A DNA stretch of 64,000 nucleotides from SVFI01 sp045546735. Lineage in GTDB: Bacteria; Bacillota; Clostridia; Lachnospirales; Lachnospiraceae. The notes under the pieces were generated by a model. The model searched no databases. It worked only from the letters and a program-made list of their open reading frames with translations, and was not told the origin of the DNA. Location: NCBI GenBank assembly GCA_045546735.1, contig JAZQDJ010000120.1, positions 1 through 64,000 on the forward strand, written 5' to 3'. This document shows positions 49,939 through 57,591 of the stretch, piece after piece. A program made the position numbers and the translations under genes. The first letter of the stretch is position 1. Each line of letters opens with the position of its first letter.

Positions 49939-51305
49939 TATTTCACAATGTCACTTTCGTTAAATGGGTCGCCGCATTCCGGGCAGAATTTCGGAGGATT
50001 CTTTGGATCAGCCGGTTCCCATCCGCATTTATCACATTTGTAAAGAGGTTCGCCGGTTGGTTTCTGAGTTCCGCATTCACCACAGAATTTACCTTTGTTC
50101 TGTGCGGAACATACAGGGCAAACCCATCCGTCTGCTGTCTGTTCTTCCGGTTTTCTTGCACCGCAGTTTGCACAGAATTTACCTGTGTTTCCTGTGTGAC
50201 CGCAACCACAAGTCCAAGCATTTGCAGGAGCCGGAGCAGCAGCTACAGGAGTGGCCGGTGCTGCAGGAGCCGGAGCAGCCTGCTGCTGGTTTTGTCCCAT
50301 TGCAAAGAGGGAAGTAGCATCCATACCACCTGCCATATTAGCCATGTTCATTCCGGCAAAAGCCATCATAGGACCTGTAGATGTATTGGAAGCAGCAGCC
50401 TTCATAGCCTCTGCCTGTGCACTTACGAGAGTTGCAGCAGCCATGTTGGAGTTACGAAGAACTGCTGTTTTCTGTAATTCTTTAATCATTGCTTCGTCTT
50501 CTTCGGAAGCTTTTACTGTGTTAACACCGAAGGAAGCGATTTCAAGACCACGGAGAGCTCCCCACTTTTCAGAAAGAACTTCATTTAACGCATCTGCGAT
50601 TTCCATTGTGTGTCCAGGAAGTTCGCTGTAACGAACGCCCATAGCGGAAACTTTTGCAAATGCCGGCTGAAGAGCTGTTAAAAGCTCTGTTTTGAGCTGG
50701 CTGTCAATGCGGTCTCTTGTATATTCGTCTGCTACGTTAGCACAAACGTTTGTATAGAAAAGAAGCGGGTCAACAATCTTGTAAGAATATTCTCCGTTAC
50801 AACGGATAGAAATATCAATATCAAGACCGATGTTATTATCAACAACACGGAAAGGTACCGGATTCATAGTTCCGTATTTGTTTCCGATGATTTCTTTTGT
50901 GTTAAAGAAGTAAACTCTTTGGTCCTTTGCCGGATCACCACCCATGGTGAAACGTTTACCGATTGTAGCAAAAGTATTTTTTAAGCTTTCGCCGAGAGGA
51001 CCATAGAAAACGCTTGGTTCTGTAGAGCTTTCGTAAATAAATTCTCCGGCTTCTGCACAAACCTCAGCAATTTTACCCTGATCGATAATTAACATACACT
51101 GTCCTTCATTGACAGCAATAATAGAGCCGTTAGAAATAATGTTTGACTCTCCCTTTGTGTTACTTGTACCACGTCTGTCGCTGGTTCTCTTCTGACCTTT
51201 TGCAACAAGTACATTTTCGTTCAGTGAGTCGCAGTAGAAATACTCGCGCCACTGATCTGCAACCGATGAACCGACTGCATTTTTAAGTGCTCTAATTAAT
51301 CCCAT
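49938..51305 (-). CDS. SPFH/band-7 domain protein with three C-terminal zinc ribbons
   Basis: 455 residues. The SPFH-like N-terminal domain spans about 30-260 (ISNGSIIAVNEGQCMLIIDQG, VYFFNTKEIIGNKYG, GEYSYKIVDPLLFYTNV). A helix and an Ala/Met/Pro-rich linker follow, then three ribbons: CGCGHTGNTGKFCANCG, CPVCSAQNKGKFCGECG and CDKCGWEPADPKNPPKFCPECG (as separate units). It is related to the virion core protein/YdjI group of SPFH proteins. These have no transmembrane helix of their own and sit on membranes with partner proteins; here the partner may be the next gene. ATG at 51305 follows AAAGGGAG. Confidence 0.85.
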   Translation of the reverse strand: MGLIRALKNAVGSSVADQWREYFYCDSLNENVLVAKGQKRTSDRRGTSNTKGESNIISNGSIIAVNEGQCMLIIDQGKIAEVCAEAGEFIYESSTEPSVFYGPLGESLKNTFATIGKRFTMGGDPAKDQRVYFFNTKEIIGNKYGTMNPVPFRVVDNNIGLDIDISIRCNGEYSYKIVDPLLFYTNVCANVADEYTRDRIDSQLKTELLTALQPAFAKVSAMGVRYSELPGHTMEIADALNEVLSEKWGALRGLEIASFGVNTVKASEEDEAMIKELQKTAVLRNSNMAAATLVSAQAEAMKAAASNTSTGPMMAFAGMNMANMAGGMDATSLFAMGQNQQQAAPAPAAPATPVAAAPAPANAWTCGCGHTGNTGKFCANCGARKPEEQTADGWVCPVCSAQNKGKFCGECGTQKPTGEPLYKCDKCGWEPADPKNPPKFCPECGDPFNESDIVK

Positions 51306-51338
51306 AATTTTTCTCCCTTTCTTGTTGTATATATTATA

Positions 51339-51459
51339 ATAATTTTATTCAGAGCCTTTATTCGCAAAATCGCTGCTGCGCCGTTTTCCTTTTGCTCATA
51401 ATGGATTCTCGCCATATAAATTTTCGCTCGCAAATTTACATGGTTCTGAATAAAATTAT
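51339..51459. repeat. 121-bp inverted-repeat unit between HD-GYP and SPFH genes
   Basis: ATAATTTTATTCAGAGCC (51339-51356) is matched on the opposite strand by GGTTCTGAATAAAATTAT (51442-51459), 17 of 18 positions. Inside, GCAAAA (51364-51369)/TTTTGC (51390-51395) and CCATATAAATTT (51412-51423)/AAATTTACATGG (51432-51443) form smaller hairpins. The unit could therefore fold as a branched structure. The stop codon of the HD-GYP gene lies in the right arm. No transposase is present. It may be a small non-autonomous palindromic element or an RNA processing signal. Confidence 0.7.
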
Positions 51460-52535
51460 ATGATCGCTGTAATCTTCATATCCTTATGTACAGAAAGATC
51501 TATAAATTTGTTGTTTGCGCATTTAATCGTCGGACGGGATAAATGCTCCGGATGTATGAATACGATTTCACCTTCAAGCCCGTTATTCAGTCGCACACGG
51601 AAACCGATAAAGGAATTGCTGACATTACGAAGGAATGTCAAAATCATATCCGGGTCGTATTTATCAAAGCCTTCTTTTTCAAATTCTTCGATAACATCAA
51701 ACGGGCAAATCGGGTCACGATAAACACGTTTGCTTGTCATGGCATCGTAAATATCCACAATAGTAATCATCTTGGCAAAGAAAGAAATCTTGTCGCGGGT
51801 GAATCCGTAAGGATATCCGCTGCCGTCACATTTTTCATGATGCATGAGTGCGGCATTTTTAACTTCCTCACTAAGCCCTGCTGCGTCCAGGATATTGTAA
51901 CCATCTAATGGATGACGCTTAATTGCTTCAAATTCCGCTTTCGTCAGAGGTCCCGGTTTTTTAAGAATACTTTCAGGAACTTTGATTTTGCCTATATCAT
52001 GGAACAAACCGCACGAAGTAGCCATAACACGGTCTTCTTTGCTTAAATTCAGCCATCCGGCAAAGATGTTGGAAATAATCGCTGCATTGACACAGTGTGC
52101 ATATGTCGAATCATCATAATCACGCATGTTAATCAGCATATCCATGAGACCGACGGAATGACCGAAATCATCCATGAAAGTTAATGTCTGGGATACGAGG
52201 TTTTCTGCATCAAAGTTAGAATTTGATTCAACAATCTGATTTAATCCTGTCTGTAACAAATCCACATGAGATTCAAAATTTTCTTTGAATTCAATAAAAT
52301 CAGGGTTGGAACGTACACGCTCACTATAAGATGGCGGAGCATCGTTCATGGAAGAATCCACGGAAACGGCTTTATCCTCAACCTTGATGGAATAAATACC
52401 GAAAGAATCCAATTTTTCAATATTTTTTTCAACTAAGATAACTTTCTTTCCGAGAACGAGCTGTCCGTCAATCGAGAAGATATCTTCGGCAGTAACCATT
52501 CCGGGACGAAGGTCTTTTACTTGAATTTTTTTCAT
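51456..52535 (-). CDS. HD-GYP domain protein, probable c-di-GMP phosphodiesterase (second copy)
   Basis: 359 residues with the same plan as the protein at 37850. An N-terminal small domain (VKDLRPGMVTAEDIF, LDSFGIYSIKVEDK) is followed by an acidic linker. The HD-GYP core has CGLFHDIGKIKVPESIL, HHEKCDGSGYPYGF and KMITIVDIYDAMTSKRVYR, and a C-terminal beta domain follows. The metal and GYP residues are intact. It has an exact-consensus promoter, so it is probably well expressed. The stop codon falls within the right arm of the inverted-repeat unit. Confidence 0.92.
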   Translation of the reverse strand: MKKIQVKDLRPGMVTAEDIFSIDGQLVLGKKVILVEKNIEKLDSFGIYSIKVEDKAVSVDSSMNDAPPSYSERVRSNPDFIEFKENFESHVDLLQTGLNQIVESNSNFDAENLVSQTLTFMDDFGHSVGLMDMLINMRDYDDSTYAHCVNAAIISNIFAGWLNLSKEDRVMATSCGLFHDIGKIKVPESILKKPGPLTKAEFEAIKRHPLDGYNILDAAGLSEEVKNAALMHHEKCDGSGYPYGFTRDKISFFAKMITIVDIYDAMTSKRVYRDPICPFDVIEEFEKEGFDKYDPDMILTFLRNVSNSFIGFRVRLNNGLEGEIVFIHPEHLSRPTIKCANNKFIDLSVHKDMKITAII

Positions 52536-52563
52536 ATTTTGTCACCCCATTCTTACCCTTAAA

Positions 52564-52592
52564 ATTATAGAAGATAATGGGAAGACTGTCAA
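52564..52592 (-). promoter_or_regulatory. Perfect-consensus sigma-A promoter of the second HD-GYP gene
   Basis: On the minus strand, TTGACA (52592-52587), a 17-base spacer and TATAAT (52569-52564) match the consensus at all twelve positions, 29 bases from the start codon. Confidence 0.88.
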
Positions 52593-52728
52593 TGAAAGTC
52601 GCATGAAAACAGCGTAAAAAAGCGTCAATTATCTGACATTACTTTATCACATTGTAGTAATAGAATCTACCAATTTAGAGTTGCTAAAAAACGCTCTTTC
52701 GCAACTTACATTTTTCCTGCAAATTTTA

Positions 52729-52757
52729 TTGAGAAAAGAAAGAAAAGTCTTTATACT
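52729..52757 (+). promoter_or_regulatory. Sigma-A promoter of the sugar kinase/isomerase genes
   Basis: TTGAGA (52729-52734), a 17-base spacer and TATACT (52752-52757) lie 28 bases before the kinase start. Confidence 0.75.
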
Positions 52758-52785
52758 GATTTTATACAGAAAGAGAGGGTTTCTT

Positions 52786-53715
52786 ATGGATGTTATTTGC
52801 GCAGGTGAAATGCTCATAGACTTTACGCCGGGGGATAAGCCCGATACTTATACAGCCAATCCGGGAGGAGCTCCGGCCAATGTGGCGGTCAGTATGGCAA
52901 GAAATGGTTTAAAAACGGCATTTCTCGGTATTTTGGGGAATGATGATTTCGGAAAGAAATTAAAGAATGTATTAGAAAAAGAAGGTATTGAAATGCTTTG
53001 TCCCAATCTTACGGATGAGGCGGTTACGACACTTGCATTTGTTACTTTATATGAGGGGGGAGAGAGGTCTTTTACGTTCGCAAGAAAGCCGGGTGCAGAT
53101 ATTTTGTTGCGTAAAAGCGATATTGAGGAAGATAAAATTACCCGCACCCGTCTGTTGCATGCCGGAAGTGTATCTTTATCGGACAATCCATGCAGGGAAG
53201 CCATAGGATATGCTATGGAGTTGGCGCATAAAAAAGGAAAGCTTGTCAGCTTTGATATCAATTACCGTGATATGATCTGGCATGACATGGAGAGATGTAA
53301 AAAAGAAGTTGAAAAAATAATGCCTTATGTGGATTTTCTTAAAATTTCCGATGAAGAACTTTATTTTGTCGGAGGAGAAGAAAATATCGCATCGTTTATG
53401 GAAAAAAACAGTATCTCAGTTGTTGTGGAAACACTTGGAAGTAAAGGTGCAAAGTATTTTTTTAAAGGAAAAGAGGGCAGAGTAGACGCAAGATCGGTGG
53501 ATGCTGTGGATGCGACGGGTGCAGGTGATGCGTTTTGGGGAGCATTTCTTTCTGCAATACTTATGTGCAATGTAAATAAAACCGATGATATTACGGAAGA
53601 AATTGTGAGAAAGGCACTTGTGTACGGAAACATTTCCGGTGCTCTTTGCGTGCAAATGCCGGGGGGGATTCCGGCGCTTCCTACGAAAGAAGAGATTGAG
53701 GAGGTACTTCTATGA
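52786..53715 (+). CDS. PfkB-family carbohydrate kinase (fructokinase-like)
   Basis: 309 residues from ATG 52786 (GAGAGGG upstream). PfkB signature 1 appears as GGAPANVAVSMARNG, with substrate-site Asp in EMLIDFTPGD. The C-terminal signature is DATGAGDAFWGAFL with the catalytic Asp. The closest type is bacterial fructokinase. It overlaps an isomerase gene of the D-lyxose/D-mannose type (ATGA), so the pair could turn mannose into fructose-6-phosphate through fructose. It might instead handle lyxose through xylulose. The substrate is inferred from the pair only. Confidence 0.9.
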   Translation: MDVICAGEMLIDFTPGDKPDTYTANPGGAPANVAVSMARNGLKTAFLGILGNDDFGKKLKNVLEKEGIEMLCPNLTDEAVTTLAFVTLYEGGERSFTFARKPGADILLRKSDIEEDKITRTRLLHAGSVSLSDNPCREAIGYAMELAHKKGKLVSFDINYRDMIWHDMERCKKEVEKIMPYVDFLKISDEELYFVGGEENIASFMEKNSISVVVETLGSKGAKYFFKGKEGRVDARSVDAVDATGAGDAFWGAFLSAILMCNVNKTDDITEEIVRKALVYGNISGALCVQMPGGIPALPTKEEIEEVLL

Positions 53716-54392
53716 AACGTTCGAAAATAAATACATGCATTAAGGACATGGAGAGGTTAATTGAGGAGCATGGATTTAAGCTTCCGCCGTTTTGTCATTG
53801 GACGCCCAACGAGTGGCAGGATAAAAACAGTGAATACGATGAAATCCGTGACAACATGCTTGGCTGGGATATTACAGATTACGGTCTCGGAGATTTTGAT
53901 AAAGTCGGTTTTGCATTGATTACGCTCCGGAATGGAAATCAGAATAATCCGAAGTATAAGAAAGTGTATGCGGAAAAGCTGCTTATGTTAAAAGAAGGAC
54001 AGCATTCGCCGATGCATTTTCATTGGAACAAAAGCGAGGATATTATTAACCGCGGCGGCGGAACGTTGCTGATACACGTTTATAATGATGCGGGAGACGG
54101 TTCTTTTGCGGATACAGATGTTCTTGTAAATATGGATGGACGCTCGTTCTATGTATCGGCGGGTACAGCCGTGGAATTAAAGCCCGGAGAAAGTATTACG
54201 CTATGGCCTCATCAGTACCATGATTTCGATGTGAAGCCGGGTACAGGGGATGTGTTGATCGGCGAGGTTTCTATGTGCAATGATGACAATACGGATAACC
54301 GTTTTTATGAGCAGGTCGGAAGATTTCCGACCATAGAGGAGGATGAAGCTCCTTACAGGCTTCTTTGTAATGAGTATCCTCCGGCAAAATAA
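53712..54392 (+). CDS. D-lyxose ketol-isomerase family cupin
   Basis: This 226-residue cupin has Mn-binding residues H102 and H104 (MHFHWNK), E109, and H167/H170 in WPHQYHDF. The N-terminal block LPPFCHWTPNEW and the overall length match the D-lyxose isomerase family (Bacillus YdaE, E. coli z5688 type), which also acts on D-mannose. It would give D-xylulose or D-fructose for the kinase encoded just upstream, whose stop it overlaps. No sugar transporter lies nearby. Confidence 0.9.
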   Translation: MKRSKINTCIKDMERLIEEHGFKLPPFCHWTPNEWQDKNSEYDEIRDNMLGWDITDYGLGDFDKVGFALITLRNGNQNNPKYKKVYAEKLLMLKEGQHSPMHFHWNKSEDIINRGGGTLLIHVYNDAGDGSFADTDVLVNMDGRSFYVSAGTAVELKPGESITLWPHQYHDFDVKPGTGDVLIGEVSMCNDDNTDNRFYEQVGRFPTIEEDEAPYRLLCNEYPPAK

Positions 54393-54402
54393 AGGAGACA
54401 CC

Positions 54403-56115
54403 ATGAAGTTTTTACTGGCAGCAGTCAATACAAAATATATACATTCTAATCCTGCGGTCTATTCGCTCAAAGCGTATGCAGAGAAAAAGGCTCCGGAGTT
54501 GACGGGGCAGATTGAGATTGCGGAATATACGATTAATCACCAGATTTCGGATATTTTGGCAGATTTATATAAGAGAAAACCGGATGCAATCGGTTTTTCC
54601 TGCTATATCTGGAATATTTCGTATGTTCTTGAATTGGCAGAGGAGATGAAAAAACTTCTTCCGGATGTACAAATATGGTTCGGAGGTCCCGAGGTATCTT
54701 TTGATGCAGATAAGCTGCTTTTAACTTACCCGTTTCTTACCGGTGTCATATGCGGAGAAGGTGAAGAGTCTTTTTTACAGTTAGCTATGGCTTATAAAAA
54801 GGCGGAAGAAGAGGGAAGATCTTTTGCGGAAGTAAGCAGGGGACAACTGAAAAATACAGAACTGGTGCTTTCGGAAGTTCCTTTCCTGTATGACGATGAT
54901 GCTTCGTTTGAAAACCGGATTTTGTATTATGAGTCGAGCAGGGGATGTCCGTTCCGATGTAGCTATTGTTTGTCTTCGATTGATAAAACGGTACGTTTGC
55001 GCGATATCGAAATTGTAAAAAAAGAACTTGCATATTTTATAGAAAAAAAGGTCCGTCAGGTAAAATTCGTAGACCGTACTTTCAACTGTAACAAAGAGCA
55101 TGCGCTTGCGATTTGGGAATATTTGTTAGCCCATGATAACGGCGTGACAAATTTTCACTTTGAGATTGCGGCGGATTTATTAGGGGAAGAGGAACTGACA
55201 CTTCTTTCAAAATTCCGTCCGGGCGCATTGCAGTTAGAAATCGGAGTGCAGTCTACCAATGAAAAGACGATAGAGGAAATTGACCGTCGGATGAATGTGG
55301 AGCGCTTGAGAGGGATTGTGAAAAGAATTCATGACGGGGGAAATATTCACGTTCATTTGGATTTGATTGCAGGACTTCCATATGAGGATTATGATTCATT
55401 TGGAAAATCGTTTGATGATGTGTATGCGATGCAGCCTGAACAGCTGCAGCTTGGATTTTTAAAGGTTCTTAAAGGATCGAAGATGCATCAAAAGGCGCAG
55501 GATTATGGTTTGGTTTACCGCTCAAAACCACCGTATGAAGTTTTATATACGGACTGGATTTCTTTTGATGATATATGCAGGTTGAAACGCATCGAGGAAA
55601 TGGTGGAAATCTATTATAACAGTAATCAATTTACTGTGACATTGCCGCTTGCAATGAAGAAATTTTCTTCTCCGTTTGCTTTTTTTGAAGCGCTCGCAGA
55701 TTATTATGAAAAGCAGGGTTATTTTGTACAGTCGCCGGCTCGAAGCTACCGCTATCAAGTATTGCTGTCTTTCTTAGAAGAAGAAAATCTTTTTGCCGAA
55801 AGTCTGACCGTGGATTTGTATTTGAGAGAAAATTGCAAGACAAGACCTGCTTTTGCCGTAGATTTGGCAACGCACAAAGACCGCGAAAGAGCATTTTTCC
55901 AAAAAGAGGCCGCAGAGCATGAGCTGCTGGGAGATGATTATGTAGATTATGATGCGCGCATGCTTGCAAGATCAGTTCACGTGGAACCGGTATTTTTTGA
56001 CCATGTGACAGGTCAGCTTTTGAAGGAACCGGAATATATGATATTTGATTATAAAAACAGGAATGCACTGACTTATGAGGCAAAAACATACAGAATAGGA
56101 AAAGAATATGAGTAA
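54403..56115 (+). CDS. B12-binding-type radical SAM protein (DUF4080-like)
   Basis: 570 residues from ATG 54403 (AAAGGAG upstream). The N-terminal 130 residues follow the cobalamin-binding Rossmann pattern (FSCYIWNISYVLELAE, IWFGGPEVSF). The radical SAM iron-sulfur site is GCPFRCSYCL, with C182, C186 and C189, followed by FVDRTFNCNKEHA. The C-terminal 200 residues resemble DUF4080. Such proteins are often methylthiolation-like or methyltransferase enzymes, but the substrate is unknown. The exonuclease gene overlaps its end by 8 bases. Confidence 0.88.
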   Translation: MKFLLAAVNTKYIHSNPAVYSLKAYAEKKAPELTGQIEIAEYTINHQISDILADLYKRKPDAIGFSCYIWNISYVLELAEEMKKLLPDVQIWFGGPEVSFDADKLLLTYPFLTGVICGEGEESFLQLAMAYKKAEEEGRSFAEVSRGQLKNTELVLSEVPFLYDDDASFENRILYYESSRGCPFRCSYCLSSIDKTVRLRDIEIVKKELAYFIEKKVRQVKFVDRTFNCNKEHALAIWEYLLAHDNGVTNFHFEIAADLLGEEELTLLSKFRPGALQLEIGVQSTNEKTIEEIDRRMNVERLRGIVKRIHDGGNIHVHLDLIAGLPYEDYDSFGKSFDDVYAMQPEQLQLGFLKVLKGSKMHQKAQDYGLVYRSKPPYEVLYTDWISFDDICRLKRIEEMVEIYYNSNQFTVTLPLAMKKFSSPFAFFEALADYYEKQGYFVQSPARSYRYQVLLSFLEEENLFAESLTVDLYLRENCKTRPAFAVDLATHKDRERAFFQKEAAEHELLGDDYVDYDARMLARSVHVEPVFFDHVTGQLLKEPEYMIFDYKNRNALTYEAKTYRIGKEYE

Positions 56116-56845
56116 TTTAAATGCGACAGCGATTGACTTGGAGATGACGGGACTCAATGCGCGTACCGAGAAAATCATAGAGATAGGTGCAACCAAAATC
56201 CGTGACGGTAACGTAACGGAAACGTATCATAAATTACTGAATCCGGGCAGAAAATTAGATGAAAAAACAGTGCAGATTACCGGGATTACGGATGATATGC
56301 TCATAGGATGTCCGGCATTTGCCGAGATAAAAGACGAATTCTTGGAATTTATCGGGGAAGATATCCTTTTGGGGCATAATGTGATTTTTGATTATTCTTT
56401 TTTGAAAAAGGCAATTATTAATGAAAGTCCGAAAGGGACCCGCTTTGAGAGGAAGGGAATTGACACGCTTAAAATTGCGCGGCGTTTCCTCCCGGGAGAG
56501 CAGAAAAAGCAGTTGACAGCGCTTTGTGAGTATTATGGTATTGAATACCGGGCTCATCGGGCTCTTGATGATGCACTTGCAACATTCCGCCTTTATGAAT
56601 TATTGAGGGAAGAGTATTACGAAAAGGGAGCGGATATATTTGAGCCGAAACCTCTTGTATATCAGGTAAAAAAAGAAAGTCCCGTGATGGCAAAGCAGAT
56701 AGAGCAAATCACGAGACTGTCACAGCAATATGGAATAGAGTGTCCGTATGATCTTGAAAAAATGACAAAAAATGAAGCAAGCCGCTACATTGACAAGATA
56801 AAATCAGGTTTCGGAAGCGTCGCTGTCACCGGAAAGAGCTCTTAA
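56108..56845 (+). CDS. DEDDh 3'-5' exonuclease (DnaQ/PolC-like)
   Basis: 245 residues. The N-terminal DEDDh exonuclease domain has AIDLEMTGLN (D-x-E), LGHNVIFDYSFL (Asp) and YRAHRALDDALATFRLYELL (His and Asp of the final motif). These all lie within residues 1-165. The remaining 80 residues, with LSQQYGIECPYDLEKMTKNEASRYIDKI broken by a turn, resemble small modules with a K-x-E-A-S-x-Y-I motif seen on some nucleases. It probably trims DNA or RNA 3' ends. The start overlaps the radical SAM gene. The end overlaps the convergent gene by 42 bases. Confidence 0.9.
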   Translation: MSNLNATAIDLEMTGLNARTEKIIEIGATKIRDGNVTETYHKLLNPGRKLDEKTVQITGITDDMLIGCPAFAEIKDEFLEFIGEDILLGHNVIFDYSFLKKAIINESPKGTRFERKGIDTLKIARRFLPGEQKKQLTALCEYYGIEYRAHRALDDALATFRLYELLREEYYEKGADIFEPKPLVYQVKKESPVMAKQIEQITRLSQQYGIECPYDLEKMTKNEASRYIDKIKSGFGSVAVTGKSS

Positions 56846-57424
56846 AATGGCACCTTTTGTGATACCGCGGATTTTTTCCGCGTTTTCTCTCAGCCAACTG
56901 ATACCGGCAAAGTTTCCTTGTTCCCGGTAGATTTGAATGAGTAATTTATAGTGTGAAAGAGAATCGGTGCCTGTCAAAATCGACTCCTCGGAGAGCATAA
57001 CAGCCTCTTCTTTCCGGCCCAGATCGTACAGATGCTGACAGAGTAAGTAGATGTTTTTGGCAAAGTTTTCATAGTTGGCATCATATTCACTTAAGATAGA
57101 TATATTTGCGGTACCGAAACGCATTTTGACTTCGGTATTGGAGATACCGTTTAGATTTACCATTTTCTTGTCGGACAACTCTTTGAGTATGGTGTAGCAT
57201 TCCGGGATAGCGTCCGGGTCGAAACTTTCTTCCGCCGGAAGTTTGTCAAAAGGAAAATGAACGAAATCGGAATCTTCCAATTGTTTCTTTCTGACACTAT
57301 TTGCCATGCTTTCATTTTCCCAAAAATCGACAGATGCTTTTTCGTTTAAATTACGGCTTTTCCGAAGCTGAAAAGTAAGCCATGCACCGAAAAGCATAAA
57401 ACTTGCAAAAATGACTAAATTCAT
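56804..57424 (-). CDS. Membrane-anchored protein with TPR-like helices, function unknown
   Basis: 206 residues. One N-terminal transmembrane helix (VIFASFMLFGAWLTFQL) is followed by a hydrophilic region and a helical C-terminal part (YLLCQHLYDLGRKEEAVMLSEESI, HYKLLIQIYREQGN) that looks like TPR-type repeats. I recognise no family. ATG 57424 lies beside a divergent promoter whose -35 box falls inside this gene. Its final 42 bases are also the end of the exonuclease gene on the other strand. Confidence 0.7.
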   Translation of the reverse strand: MNLVIFASFMLFGAWLTFQLRKSRNLNEKASVDFWENESMANSVRKKQLEDSDFVHFPFDKLPAEESFDPDAIPECYTILKELSDKKMVNLNGISNTEVKMRFGTANISILSEYDANYENFAKNIYLLCQHLYDLGRKEEAVMLSEESILTGTDSLSHYKLLIQIYREQGNFAGISWLRENAEKIRGITKGAILRALSGDSDASET

Positions 57425-57431
57425 ATATAAT
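57403..57431 (+). promoter_or_regulatory. Sigma-A promoter of the small peptide and vanW genes
   Basis: TTGCAA (57403-57408), a 17-base spacer and TATAAT (57426-57431) precede the gene at 57461. The -35 box lies inside the 5' end of the divergent gene. Confidence 0.75.
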
Positions 57432-57460
57432 ATCCTTTCGAAGTAAAAGAGGTGATACTT

Positions 57461-57568
57461 ATGTTTAATAATAACAAAATGAAGCGTGTAGTTGCAACAG
57501 TTATCGCAGTTGTTTTAGTTTTAGCGCTTGTAGTACCGCTTGTAATTTCCGCAATCGGTTTTTTCTAA
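57461..57568 (+). CDS. 35-residue membrane peptide (Prli42-like)
   Basis: From ATG 57461 (AAGAGGTGA upstream) to TAA 57568. The peptide begins FNNNKMKRVVATVIAVVLVLA and ends in a hydrophobic stretch with VISAIGFF. A short basic head and one membrane helix resemble the small Prli42/DUF4044-type proteins of Firmicutes that anchor the stressosome, though I cannot confirm homology from so short a sequence. The promoter, ribosome binding site and spacing are all good, so it is probably a real gene. vanW follows 23 bases later. Confidence 0.7.
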   Translation: MFNNNKMKRVVATVIAVVLVLALVVPLVISAIGFF

Positions 57569-57591
57569 GAAAGAAATAAGAGGAAGTTTGT

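Noticed and set aside
49926..50477. Plus-strand Ser/Cys-rich frame
   Set aside because: It is antisense to the zinc-ribbon and linker codons of the SPFH gene; the cysteines are an artefact of that composition.
52681..52785. Longer start for the sugar kinase
   Set aside because: The extension covers the promoter, and the PfkB fold begins at ATG 52786 directly after a good ribosome binding site.
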